Shown here piece by piece: positions 10,772 to 21,739 of a stretch of 64,000 bases of DNA (the first letter of the stretch is position 1; each line of letters opens with the position of its first letter). A program made the translations under genes and the position numbers. Origin of the DNA: Patella vulgata (taxonomy: Eukaryota > Mollusca > Gastropoda > Patellidae); NCBI RefSeq assembly GCF_932274485.2, contig NC_065883.2, forward strand, positions 12,894,222-12,958,221. The letters run 5' to 3'. The notes beneath the pieces are model-generated. The model searched no databases. It saw only the letters and a list, made by a program, of their open reading frames with translations, and had not been told where the DNA came from.

Positions 10772-11127
10772 GTGGGTAAGACGCTGGCTCGCTAGCCTGG
10801 AGGTCGGGTGTTCGATCCCTGCATTGGCCGAGAAAGTTCATCCAGATTTTCCGGCATGGTTTCCCCTTGTCAGTGATGCAGGACGGAGGACCTGACAAGG
10901 ACAGCTGTCTAGTCGTTCGGATGGGACGAAAAACTGAGGTCCTGTGTACACATTGGCGTGCACGTAAAAGATCCCTTGGCAGTTGGAATTCGATATAAGA
11001 GTAGACCGCAGCACTGCTGCCCGGGCAAAATTTCCCTCATAGCACACTGTATGGCGTATGCCCGTCTTCATTAGCCCAGTTTAGGAGCAGAAGAGTAGGA
11101 CGTTAAATCCCATTTCATTTCATTTCA
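10772..11127 (+). mobile_element. SINE-B, near full-length (family reference)
   Basis: The head contains AAGTGGGTAAGAC-type A-box sequence (here from GTGGGTAAGACGCTGGCTCG) and a B-box-like GTGTTCGATCCCTGC. Landmarks after it are GAGAAAGTTCATCCAGATTT, CCTGACAAGGACAGCTGTCT, GTGTACACATTGGCGTGCAC, GATCCCTTGGCAGTTGGAAT, GGGCAAAATTTCCCTCATAG and CAGTTTAGGAGCAGAAGAGT, ending in GGACGTTAAATCCCATTTC and (ATTTC)n. Target duplication TTTGTAATT at 10763-10771 and 11128-11136. It is a tRNA-derived SINE distinct from SINE-A. Confidence 0.9.
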
Positions 11128-11136
11128 TTTGTAATT

Positions 11137-11863
11137 TTAAAATGAGGTAAAATATTGGTCTAAAATAAATGTAATTTTAGAATATTGTCCAGAAATCATT
11201 TTATACCTTTGCAGAAAACATGGACCCTTTTCTCCAGAAGGCTTGTGTACGTACACATTGTGCTTGATATTTGGGCTAGGTGCGGACCCAATGTATTATA
11301 AAAACTTATTCAAATCAATGAAATAAAACTGATTTTATTTGCAATATAAATTTCACTTACAAATTGAATGATGACATTTTTATTGAAAAGTATTTAATAA
11401 TTTTATTATAAACAAGAATGTTGGGTGTGTATTTCCGTGGCTTTGTATATTAACTGTCCATCAGGTATCTCGACAAGGTGTGACTTTATGTACCAAAGAC
11501 ACGAGGAGGACCATAACACTGTTTCACAATATATATTTATAGTAACTCATGTACATCCTTTCCACCGTTATCTATCATTGATGAGATTCAAAAAGACAAC
11601 CTGTGCCTTTTGGGAAGTTACCGGATGTCAAAGATGTGTCACATCATCTTTCTTTGTAATTTATTTAAACTTTTGACAGCTTTTTATTTTTTTATTGTAT
11701 TTTGTGAATCATAAAAAAAAATATTAAACAGGACATAAAAAATGAAAAGCAAAATTTCAAAACGAAGTTGAACAGCCCTTTTTGTAATTTGTGAATTATA
11801 GGTACAAAAAATATATGGATAAATTATTAAAAAGATGCTCAGTGAACGACTGGGAATAAAACT
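11137..11863. other. Non-coding stretch with one 83-codon open frame
   Basis: The + strand frame at 11425-11676 has no recognisable domain, and no splice sites were identified around it. I do not call it a gene. Confidence 0.4.
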
Positions 11864-11874
11864 CCACACAATTA

Positions 11875-12156
11875 GAGAGAGATAGAGAGAAAGAAATGGG
11901 GTTTAAAGTCCACTCAACACAAACTAGGTCATTTCGGGACTAACATATTGTTCAATTTTATTTCAATAAATCGCTTGCGTGTAGGGGTCTTTAGCAGTGG
12001 GAGGAAGCTGGAGGACCCGGAGAAAACCCACGAGGTTGGACAGGCGACCCTATTCCTTGTCACATACAACTGGGGAATTGAAACCACACCAGTTGACTCA
12101 ATGAAAGACCTTATGATACAGCACACAAGTGCTGACCATTCGGCCATCCAACCCCG
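11875..12156 (-). mobile_element. SINE-A, full-length copy
   Basis: Complete from (AG)n to the CCATTCGGCCATCCAACCCC head. Target duplication CCACACAATTA at 11864-11874 and 12157-12167. Confidence 0.92.
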
Positions 12157-12167
12157 CCACACAATTA

Positions 12168-12518
12168 TATGGAATACGATGCTTCATGAAGATTTGAGAA
12201 AACTTGTTGAATTGAATAGTCTCTAGAAAAAAATATCCAAAAAACTTGTATTCTGAACAATGTTATATTTTGAATATAAGTTTATTACTATTGAAAAAAT
12301 CAATTTTCAAGTTTCAACAAGTACAACTGAATTTGTAAGATAAATGATTTCAAATATTTTTAAGCGTTATTTCAAATTTGAAAAGCAATAATTAAACCTA
12401 ATAATAGTATTTGATTCAGATTTACACAGTAACGGATCTCAGCCTCTGGGTATTAACCTCATCAAAACAGCAAAATATAAAATTACAAACGAATAACAAA
12501 TTTTAAGAAAAAGTAGAC
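12168..12518. other. A+T-rich non-coding stretch
   Basis: Nothing recognised. Confidence 0.4.
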
Positions 12519-12807
12519 TTTCAATTTGTTAAATGTCATCATATTTAAATTTTAAATTCCTCCAATTAAACGTAATTGTATTTTATTTAAATCAATACAG
12601 TATAGATAATTGTATATCCTCCAGATATTCATGGTACAATATCTCAAATATTCCACATGAAAAAGAAATCTTTCAATTTGTTAAATATCATCAAATTCAA
12701 ATTTTAAATTCCTCCAATTAAACGTAATTCTATTTTATTTAAATCTATACAGTATAGATTATATCCTCCAGATATTAACAGCACAAAATCTCAAATATTC
12801 CACATGT
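12519..12807. repeat. Tandem duplication, 152 bp x 2
   Basis: TTTCAATTTGTTAAATRTCA begins at 12519 and 12671. Both units contain TTCCTCCAATTAAACGTAAT and TATATCCTCCAGATATT, and end at ATCTCAAATATTCCACATG. Confidence 0.92.
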
Positions 12808-13320
12808 ATCAGTTTATTTATTTGACCTGGAATTTGAATAATTGAATTAAAAAAAGATCCGTTATTTTTACAAGAATGTCTAGAGGGGATGTATATGTAT
12901 TGAGTAGCGTATGATTATTATCATTTCTGTCCTCGGGGAGACGAATAACGCGCGATATGTTTTATACATGTTTCCTCTCAATGATATGTCAGTTGGATTT
13001 CAAATTTGACTTAGATATATCACATTTCATCTTGAGACATTTTCTTTCTGATTTTCTAATTACCAAACCAGATTCCAACATGACAGCTTATCGTATTGAC
13101 CATCTGGGGAAGAAGAAAATCTGGTTTGATTTTATTTTTTATTGGATAGAGAATTGACATTATCTTTCAAAGGAAGAAATATTTTTTAAAAACTGAGTGA
13201 CATGTTTATTCCAAGCCTGTAGGAAGGCCTAATCATTATCAGACATTAAAGTGTGACCTAAAAAAAAGAAACTCATTTATGTACGTTGGGAGTTTTTTCT
13301 GGTTGAGATACTTCAGTACA
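12808..13320. other. Non-coding stretch
   Basis: Includes a 66-codon open frame at 12957-13157 without protein-like features. No gene called. Confidence 0.4.
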
Positions 13321-13477
13321 GGGCCCAGTTTCTCAAAATCTTAACAAAAGATAAAATCCAAATTTTAGTAGATACTTCAATTTTGATTGGCTAAGCACTA
13401 AAATCAATCTAATATTATCCAATCAAATTACTAAAATTTGGATTTTATCTTAGTTAAAATTTCGTGAAACAGGCCCT
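13321..13477. mobile_element. Foldback (hairpin) element, copy 1
   Basis: The whole stretch is an imperfect inverted repeat. It begins GGGCCCAGTTTCTCAAAATC and ends TTTCGTGAAACAGGCCCT, with arms meeting near the ATTGGCTAAGCACTAAAATC centre. No coding capacity. It is related in plan and in sequence (GATTGGCT, TATCTTAGTT) to 20715-20902. Confidence 0.8.
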
Positions 13478-13497
13478 AGGTTCCAAAGGTATTCTAA

Positions 13498-13758
13498 AGA
13501 GAGAGAAATGGGGTTTAACATCCATTAGACACACACTAGGTCATTTTGGGATTAACACACGGTTCAATTTTATTTCAATAATTTGCTTGCGCGTAGGGGT
13601 CTTTAGCAATGGGAAGAAACCAGAGGACCCTGAAAAAACCCACAAGGTTGGATAGGCGACCCTATTCCTTGTCACATACAACCGGGGAATCGAAACCCCT
13701 CCAGTTGACTCAATAGAAGACCTTATGATACAGCGTGCACGTGCTAACCATTCGACTT
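13498..13758 (-). mobile_element. SINE-A, copy with damaged head end
   Basis: Starts AGAGAGAGAAATGGGGTTTA and is collinear to GTGCTAACCATTCGACTTA, where the terminal head bases are replaced. No clear target duplication. Confidence 0.85.
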
Positions 13759-13902
13759 AAGGGTTTAATATGGGCTATGCCTGTTCCCCAATTCCTATTC
13801 AGATACAAATCTGAATAAGAATATTGCTTATACAAAAAAAGGGGGGGGGGGTATGATGTAAACAATGGACGATATCATGTCTCTTTAAATAATGTGTCTT
13901 TT

Positions 13903-14190
13903 ATTTCAACACCAATTGCTGCTGTATAGTTTATTATTTCAACACCAATTGTTACTGTATAGTTTGTTGTTTCTACACCAATTGTTACTGTATATGTATA
14001 TTTTGTTACTGTATATTTGTAGGACAACACTAATTGCTGCTGTATATTTTATTATTTCAACACCAATTGTTACTGTGTATTTGGTTATTTCAACACCAAT
14101 TGCTACTGTATATTTTGTAGGCCACCACCAATTGCTACTGTATATTTTATTATTTCAACACAAATTGCTACTGTCTATCTTGTAGGACAA
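13903..14190. repeat. Minisatellite, about 30-38 bp units, about 8 copies
   Basis: Units contain ATTTCAACACCAATTGYTAC followed by TGTATA and a TTTATT-like spacer. Unit length varies. One reading frame stays open for 97 codons and gives the repeating peptide LLFQHQLLLY. This is a by-product of the repeat, not evidence of a protein. Confidence 0.92.
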
Positions 14191-14985
14191 CATTGATAAC
14201 AGCATATACACAACCTCACAGATACATTTCATAGCTTTAGTATCATTTCATAACCCTTGTATCATTTGATAAAAAATCTGAAAGTATGAACAGCGTGAAC
14301 TAGTAATATTATCTCTGTGTCAATATAACTGTAAAAATTAAATCAACAGTCAGAGTAAGATAGAGGAGATTTATGAAATTTAATATCATATTCCAATTAT
14401 TTTAAAGTTGCCATGCAGTATCGTAGATCATAACAATAGGGTGTGAGACAGAAAAAATAACAATTCCATTCTATCATTGGATACTTTAATAACTGCTAGG
14501 AAATGGCTTGTGACAAAAACCTAGCTAGATTTCATTTATTTTCAGTCAAATTACATACATGGTTTTTGTTTGTTAGACATATAATCGTATAATCGGTTTT
14601 ATATTTTCCAAATTTATTTTGTTCATTAAAAACAAAATGGCTCTGTGTTACCTAATCGAGACAGTGGACAGTGTTTACATTTTTCTATCTCGTATTCATT
14701 GAAAAAAAGAATGGTGTTAGGATTTAATCGAGACTGAAATTGAGAGATTATGTTGTCTGTGATATAATTGGTTGACCATAAAACCTGCAGAAGTTATTAC
14801 TGCTGAGTATAGTATTCCATGTATGGTAGGTTATCACAATAGATTGCGTTGTCTGATGGTGTCATTTTTCTATAACATTAAATATGGATTATGTACCCTT
14901 GGGATATACAGACAGAATTAGCAGGGATCAGGGATGTACTTTTATTTCAGCTTTAGTGAGTTCAATTATAGAATACACAAGTTAA
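14191..14985. other. A+T-rich non-coding stretch
   Basis: No gene seen. Confidence 0.4.
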
Positions 14986-15020
14986 TGGGAATTTGTTAGC
15001 TATATGAACTGTTCAGATAA

Positions 15021-15280
15021 AGAGAGAGAGAGAAATGGGGTTTAAAGTCCACTCGACACAAACTAGGTCATTTCGGGACTAACACATGGTTCAATTTTAT
15101 TTTCATAATTCGCTTTCGCGTAGGGGTCTTTAGCAGTGTGAGGAAAGCGGAGGACCCGGAGAAAACCCACGAGGTTGGACAGGCGATCCTACTCCATGTC
15201 ACGTTGTACAACCGGGGATTCGAAACCATGCCAGTTGACTCAATGACAGGCCTTATGATGCAGCGCGCACATGCTAACCA
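15021..15280 (-). mobile_element. SINE-A with unusually long target duplication
   Basis: Runs from (AG)n to CACATGCTAACCAT, where the head is cut. The sequence at 14986-15020 is repeated at 15281-15315 with two mismatches over 35 bases (core TTTGTTAGCTATATGAAC). Confidence 0.9.
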
Positions 15281-15285
15281 TGGAA

Positions 15286-15656
15286 ATTTGTTAGCTATAT
15301 GAACTTTTCAGATAAATGGTATCAGTTGTTCTGGAAAAAGTACATTTAAGCATACCCTGTCTCTTGTATGAAACATGGCGGTTGGATGGCTGAATGGTTA
15401 ACATGTGCTGCGCGTTGCATCATAGGGTCTGTCAATGAGTCAAGTGATGTGGTTTTAATTCCCCGCTTGTACGTGACAAGGAGTAGGGTCGCCTGTTCAA
15501 CCATGTGGGTTTTCTCATATTTCATGTATGACACCTGCCAATAAGGATTGGTATCATATGTTCTATAAAGAGCACATGTTAGCATACCCTGTCTCATGTA
15601 TGACACATGCCTCATAAATGGGAGGGTATCAGGGTGTTGTGGAAAGTAAACAGTAC
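15286..15656 (+). repeat. Dispersed repeat Z, cluster of partial copies
   Basis: Three partial copies of a dispersed repeat appear: GGTATCAGTTGTTCTGGAAA (15318-), GGTATCATATGTTCTATAAA (15549-) and GGTATCAGGGTGTTGTGGAA (15627-). Each of the first two is followed by a segment like GCATACCCTGTCTC and a TGTATGA(C/A)ACATG block. Related copies lie near 17880, 34250, 47760, 47965, 53410, 53525, 53600 and 62290-62660. Confidence 0.6.
15377..15513 (+). mobile_element. SINE-A, 3'-truncated copy
   Basis: Head GGTTGGATGGCTGAATGG through GTCGCCTGTTCAACCATGTG; it stops at GGGTTTTCTCATA. It interrupts a dispersed-repeat Z copy. Confidence 0.85.
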
Positions 15657-16685
15657 TTCTAGTTAATTGGAGATAGAGAGATGCGGTTAAACTCCCGAGA
15701 GAAACTACAAAGTGAATTAACCGTTTCATGGTTTACAGATCCATCAGTAAAATGACATAGAAATGGTCATATAGTTACAATAATATAAATGACTTGTATA
15801 CAAAAGCTTCTAAAGCGTTATATTAGTTTTACAATTTTGTTCAACATCGGTATTGTTAATCATCATTCAATTCATTGCAAGTTGGTTCTTGATATAAAAT
15901 TAGTCTTAAAGATTCTTTTCTTCCTTTCACATGTTATAATCTTTGATGAATGGTTTTCACCAAAATCAGATTTTAATGCCCCTTAATGCTGTCTGTAGGC
16001 GAGAATTATATATTATTATACGCGACGTGCAGCGTATTCTAGACATGATATAGATTACGCTATGGTTGTTAAAAATCGTGTTTATTATCGTAACAAACTG
16101 CGGTTACGACGGTAATCTTAATACCTCCTTCACAGAAGATCAATGGAATGGTTGACAAGAAGAATGTTTGCAGTCAAAAACTTATTTTATATCTGATTAG
16201 CTCGCAGTCATGTCTTTTCGGCTTTTCTCCTCAAATACAAAAGATTTCCATTTAAAAAATGTGGTGTCTTATTTCTAGATGGCTGTGAGGGGTGTATTGT
16301 TAAAGAGCCGAAACCAAGATAGACTATCAAGTTTTCTTGTATCTCTGTCTGTGATAATAAAAATGATATTGTTGGTAATACTTACAGGCAGACGGACAAA
16401 TAGTAGCCGAGTTACATCAGGCTTGGTAGTTATATGGTGATAAATTATGGACGAATTATTACAGTCGGTTGCAGACGGTCATTTTCTCATTGTGTGAAAC
16501 AAAAGGGTTTACAACATTAAAGGTTCTAAGCAAGACAGATCATGTTCAGATTAAGTAGTTACCGGTAGTTACAATAAAAATGGATAAAATAAAGTCGGAA
16601 AAAAGTGAAAACTAAAGTTAACTCAAAGTCCTACTCCTAATCAGAAGAGTTACTTAATTTTCAGGAAGATCTCTACTGCTGTACA
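15657..16685. other. Non-coding stretch
   Basis: A 65-codon frame at 15789-15986 shows nothing recognisable. No gene called. Confidence 0.4.
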
Positions 16686-16698
16686 CTCTAGCTACTGT

Positions 16699-16974
16699 GG
16701 GGGGTTGGATGGCTGAATGGTTAGCGTGCGCGCGCTGTATCATAAAGTCTGTCATTGAGTCGACTGGCGTGGTTTCGAATCCCCGGTTGTACGTGACAAG
16801 GAGTAGGGTCGCCTGTCCAACCTCGTGGGTTTTCTCCGGGTCCTCCGGTTTCCTCCCACTGCTAAATAGCCCTACGCGCAAGCGAATTATGTAAATAAAA
16901 TTAAACCATATGTTAGTCAAGAAATGACCTAGTTTGTGTCGAGTGGACGTTAAACCCCATTTCTCTCTCTCTCT
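16699..16974 (+). mobile_element. SINE-A, full-length copy
   Basis: Intact head, core and (TC)n tail. Target duplication CTCTAGCTACTGT at 16686-16698 and 16975-16987. Confidence 0.95.
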
Positions 16975-16994
16975 CTCTAGCTACTGTAGCCGTT

Positions 16995-17192
16995 ATTACA
17001 GCTGTCTAGTTGTTTGGATGGTACAAAAAAACGAGATCCTTTGTACACATTGGCGTGCATGTAAAAGATCCTTTGGCAGTTGAAATTTGATATATAAGAG
17101 TAAGCCATAGCGCCGCTGTCCAGATAAAATTTCCCTCATAGCACACTATATGGATAAGCCCATCTTTTTTAGCCCAATCGGAGCAGTTACAA
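16995..17192 (+). mobile_element. SINE-B, 5'-truncated copy lacking tail
   Basis: Starts at the CAGCTGTCTAGTTGTTTGGA block, runs through GTACACATTGGCGTGCATGT and AAAATTTCCCTCATAGCACA, and ends at AGCCCAATCGGAGCAG. It abuts the SINE-A copy. Confidence 0.8.
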
Positions 17193-17965
17193 TTCTTGGA
17201 AACAAAAATAGTAGGGTAAATTTTTCATCAAATATATAAAAAGGTTGTTTCCAGTAAATAAATTAACCTAAATAGTCCTTTTAAGACTAGGTCTTCATAG
17301 TTTCCAGTAAATATTAATGACAGTTAACAATAATGAACCGAAATAGTCCCTTTAAGGCTAGGTCTTCATAAGTCCAGTCGATGTAGAACATAACTTGGAT
17401 TGTATGTAAAACTACTCATGGTTTATCCCATGATATCCAATTTTACTATAGATTTGGACTTTAGATGCCAAAATCAGATCCACAAAATCATGCTTCATTC
17501 ATTATGATAAAACAATATCTGTTGAAAATGATTAAATCGAAATGCTATTATTGATAATAGAAATGTGAGATAATAGAAGTGAGAAATTAAACAGAAAGCC
17601 TAGCCATCATTGATAATATCCATCACACTCCAGACAGGTTAAGTCAATAACATAGAATTGATAATTGTAAAACAATGCATAATAATAAGAGTTAGTTCTA
17701 TTAGTTAATAAAATAGTCTGAGTGGGTTATATTGGTCAAGCGCTTGAAGACTGGACAAATTAACATCCCCAGAGTAAGATCTGTTGCCTGACCTTTTCAT
17801 TTCTGTGCTAGTCATGATGGATTATACATACAAAAGCTTGGAAGAATGACTGGGTATAATAACAGTTGTTTATGTGAATTTCCCGAATGAGAGATGGTAT
17901 CAGATGTTCTAGAAAGATTAAGAAAACCCCTTCTCACGGATGATTTCCATTTGTATCTTGATGGA
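17193..17965. other. Non-coding stretch with one dispersed-repeat Z copy
   Basis: A Z copy, TGTGAATTTCCCGAATGAGA followed by GATGGTATCAGATGTTCTAG, lies at about 17873-17913. A short duplication (TAGTCCYTTTAAGRCTAGGT) lies near 17273 and 17346. Confidence 0.5.
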
Positions 17966-18294
17966 TCCCAGAAATGAAAAATGAAATGGGGTTTAATGTT
18001 TTACTTTTCCGCACCAACCAGTGTTTCTGCCTACTATTCATCGAATTCCAACTGTCAAGGGTTCTTTTACGTGCATGCTGACGTGTACATGGGACCCTGG
18101 TTTCTAGTCCCATCCAAACAAAATGGCATTATTCCTTGCTAAGCCCTCTGTCCTGTAGCATACAACTGACAAGGGGATATCATGCTGAATAATCTGGGGG
18201 ATCTTTCTCGGCCAATACCAAACACAGTGATTGAACTGTGAACCTCCCTTTTAAGAGTCCAGCACCTTACTCACTGAGCCACGGTGACTCCCTT
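17966..18294 (-). mobile_element. SINE-B, old full-span copy
   Basis: Reads from AAATGAAATGGGGTTTAATG, through CATCGAATTCCAACTGTCAA and TTTTACGTGCATGCTGACGT, to the reversed head CTTACTCACTGAGCCACGGT. The interior has deletions and substitutions. Confidence 0.8.
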
Positions 18295-19964
18295 TTTGGA
18301 ACACAAATTGCCACTTTCTGCTACATGATTTGTTAAATTCATGCCTGTATGGAGTTTGTATTATGAATCGATTATGCTTGAATTGTGTATCAATTTTATA
18401 TAATGATGATCTAATTTCTGCTTGGAGGATTAGCTTGGACATATTACCATGGCAACTGATTGGCACTGATTGGTTATTGAGATTATAAATTTGTTATTTT
18501 TATGTTATGGTGTAAACACTGATATTATATCTTATCGTTTTACAAGTCAGATATGACATAAATAGATAAATACAGAAACTGTGTATCTATAGTAGATTAG
18601 GTTATTTTCTCCATTAATTAAACCAGAAGTTTTTATTGACATTAAATGATAAACATTGATAAGCTTCAATGGTGATTCCCCAGACAATATTTTGTTAAAT
18701 AACAAATATACGAAAATGAGAGTCTTGTTTCAAACTTTTTCATTATTTTTCTTGTTAATTTATGTGCAAAATATATATACTAGTAACCAGATTTATCCTG
18801 CAGGCTGTAAGTTCCACTATAGTTCACCACTAAGTTCATACTAAATCAATTATTTTAGAATAAAATATTGATTATAGTTATTTGTTTAGTACTTTTTAGA
18901 ATTTGAATTCGTTCAAGCAATACATAAATGTTGGAGCTGCAGTATGAGATGAAACTGTTAAGTGAATGTGTCCCCATCCTTTATAAGTCACAATAAATTG
19001 TTGTGCTTGCATTGAGTTTCTACCCACAACTTCAGATCCGGATCCTAGTTTATACCTGAAACAAATTGCATTGCACCATATACATCAGTATCCGAGGTAG
19101 ATTTAAACAATATTTTATTCACGAGATACAGAAACAAGGCAATGATATTCATGAATCGGCTTCCCAAAACAAAATACACAAATAGGTCAACATTACCTGT
19201 ATGTAGAGTGTTAAATTACAGATAGAATATAATCAGGTGTTAGCTAACATCAGGATTATGATAGGACCGACACTTCACTACTTATATTAGCTCTTGTGTG
19301 TTTCAAAAAATCTGGGTGGGTAAGTGGGAGGGGGGGCTGTTTCTAACGTGTAGCCAGTGGGTGGTTTTAGTTGTCGACACTCAACTGCTTAGCTTAAATC
19401 TGGTGCAGCAGTTTTGTAGCCTGTAAACCAATGGGTGTTGGCGTTTGGTAAGGGATCAAATGGGAAGTCTTAGCAAAGTGGTATCAAAACACAAATACCA
19501 AAGTGAACGGATGTATCATTTTAAATGTTTATATAATTTCATGCAAAAAAAGGGCACTTTCTGTCTTATTCTTTTAACTTGGTATTGACAGAATTTTCTG
19601 AACTTGCCAACCCCAGAACAACAATTACGTTTGTTTATCTGTACGGAGAATGTAGATCAATATCAGTATATAAAAATAAGATGTACTTAAAAAAACATGT
19701 AGGTAATATTGATCTTATTGGTTTAAAACAATATATAACTTGACTGTCTATAGGTTATATACAGGTACACTATAGGTTGAATTAGTGTGGAGACATTTGT
19801 TATTCAGGTGACTTGGGTTGAAATTTTCTTAATTAGTGTAGATAGAATTGTTATTCAGGTGTCATCGGTTGAAAACATTCTGAAATAATGCATCTTAGGT
19901 TGAAAACATTCTGAACTATAGATTTGTTATTTGGGTGTCTTGGGTGGAAAACATTCTGAATTAT
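18295..19964. other. Non-coding stretch
   Basis: Around 19790-19960 a degenerate repeat of TTATTCAGGTGWCWTSGGTT with GAAAACATTCTGAA occurs four times. No exon-like sequence found. Confidence 0.4.
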
Positions 19965-20198
19965 TGCACTATCGCCTACTCTTATATCGAATTCCAACTG
20001 CCAAGGGATCTTTTACGTGCATTTCACTGTATACACGGGACCTTGGTTTTTCGTATCATCCGAAGGACTAGACAGCTGTCCTTGTTAGGACCTCCGTCCT
20101 GGAAAATCTGGATGAACTTTCTTGGCCAATGCAGGGATCGAACACTCGACTTCCAGGGTAGCGAGCCAGCGTCTTACCCACTTAGCCACGTGATCCCC
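19965..20198 (-). mobile_element. SINE-B, tail-less copy
   Basis: Begins at CCTACTCTTATATCGAATTC and runs to the reversed head CTTACCCACTTAGCCACGTG. One internal segment around AACCACGCCGG is deleted. Confidence 0.85.
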
Positions 20199-20285
20199 TG
20201 GCATATGCCAGTCTACATTAACATATATGGTTGGTGCATAAAAGTAGGACGTATAACCCGTCCCTATTTCATTTCATTTCATTGT
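20197..20285 (+). mobile_element. SINE-B 3' fragment in opposite orientation
   Basis: CTGGCATATGCCAGTCTACA, GTAGGACGTATAACCCGTCC and a TATTTCATTTCATTTCATT tail. It meets the head of the reversed neighbour. Confidence 0.7.
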
Positions 20286-20616
20286 CAAGGAATCATGGCT
20301 ATAAAAGCTTACATAACTTATTACCTGATTGAATAACTAAATATTGACATGACATGGCATATAAACAAATTGTTCATTGATATAGGTCACTTTAATTATG
20401 TTTAACAAACCCCCTCTAACTCATTATCTTATTTAAACATTCCACATTGTTAGACACCATACTGTGAACAATAATCACTTCAAACAATCGGAATGTTGTA
20501 ACACAGTGTTTGTATTTTGTATACATTGACTATGGTACTTCATTAAAACTGAGTCATGTAGACATCTTTTTTTTTAAGACAAACTTCCATGGTATTTGGT
20601 AATTGAACTGGAAATA

Positions 20617-20672
20617 CACAGGTCACAGTTCACAGGTCACACTGGAAATACACAGTTCACAGGTCACAGTTC
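20617..20672. repeat. Short tandem repeat of CACAGTTCACAGGTCACA units
   Basis: CACAGGTCACAGTTCACAGG and CACTGGAAATACACAGTTCA blocks alternate two to three times. Confidence 0.7.
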
Positions 20673-20702
20673 CATACAAATGTGTCCTGTGCATATTCAT
20701 TC

Positions 20703-21259
20703 TGATTAAAATACGGGGCCCTTATTCACGAAAACTTAAACTAAGATACAATCGAAATTTTAAGAAATACTGCAATTCGATTGGCTGACCAATATGCAAA
20801 TTTGATATATGCAAATTGATTTTACCGGTCAGCCAATCGAATTACAGTATTTCTTAAAATTTCGATTGTATCTTAGTTTAAGTTTTCGTGAATAAGTGCC
20901 CGGATCTATATTTCGTTCGTTTTTGTTTTTATACTATTGATGGCCTCTCTACATGAAGATCTGACCAGTTGTATTGGGAAGTTGTGTCAGGGGTCATACG
21001 AGCCGCTTTTGACCCTATGTGATGTCAGACATTTGATTTACCAATCAGTGTTGATGTTTCTAGTAGAATATCCACAGTTCCATGTATAGCACGCCAAGAA
21101 CTCACTGCAACAGACTGTTTCATTGGCTTATCCCTCCCTCACTTCAACCAGAACATGGGTTATATAACAACTCTTCCAGATCCTATTAAAGACAAGTAAA
21201 AGAAATTGTGAACTATAAAAAAACGAAAACGAAATAGGATCTGTGTTTTAATCAGATGG
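20703..21259 (+). mobile_element. Inverted-end retroposon-like family U, copy 2, interrupted
   Basis: Same body as 8071-8444 (CTACATGAAGATCTGACCAG, TTTGACCCTATGTGATGTCA, TTCATTGGCTTATCCCTCCC). Ends TGATTAAAATAC and GTGTTTTAATCAGATGG. Fourteen-base direct repeats GTGCATATTCATTC flank it (20689-20702 and 21260-21273). A foldback element splits its left end. Confidence 0.8.
20715..20902. mobile_element. Foldback (hairpin) element, copy 2, nested in family U
   Basis: Arms of about 75 bases are nearly perfectly complementary, e.g. TTATTCACGAAAACTTAAAC at the left against GTTTAAGTTTTCGTGAATAA at the right. The loop is around TATGCAAATTTGATATATGC. The ends GGGGCCC / GTGCCCGG resemble the 13321 element. 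Confidence 0.88.
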
Positions 21260-21334
21260 GTGCATATTCATTCAGTCATATATTTAGTGAACGATTTCTC
21301 TTAATGATGAAGGTCTGTTGTTTAATAGTTATAT

Positions 21335-21739
21335 TTAAACATACATTATGCAAGAGCTAAATATGTCCATTGCAGGTCTTTCTTTAGGCCTGAAATATTA
21401 TCTAAATTATTAATTAGACATTAATTAACTTATCCAGACCATAATCAACTCTAGATGGCATCGCTAGCCTGCGATCTTAAGTGGATTGTGAACCGATTTA
21501 CTGCATAACTTTCCTTCTCGATTAAACGATTAAATGGATAATCAAGACTATGATTTTTGTAATACCAACTTTAGTAATGATGACCGAGGCTATGCAGAAA
21601 TTTCGATCGCTTATTTCTTGGTTCATAGTGGATCAATTTGACTGAAATTTTCAGCAAATTGCCTTTACGTTATCTAGTTTTTAACTATTATAGTGAGAAC
21701 TGCCAACTCGTTATCGAATCTCCCATAATGTATCTTTAA
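21335..21739 (-). mobile_element. TTAA-flanked MITE, full copy
   Basis: Begins TTAAACATACATTATGCAAG and ends CCCATAATGTATCTTTAA; complete and in reverse relative to the 6263 copy. Confidence 0.88.

Noticed and set aside
11425-11676. 83-codon frame with several cysteines
   Set aside because: No family resemblance and no support from splice sites or neighbours.
13892-14185. 97-codon open frame with repeating LLFQHQLLLY
   Set aside because: Created entirely by a minisatellite.
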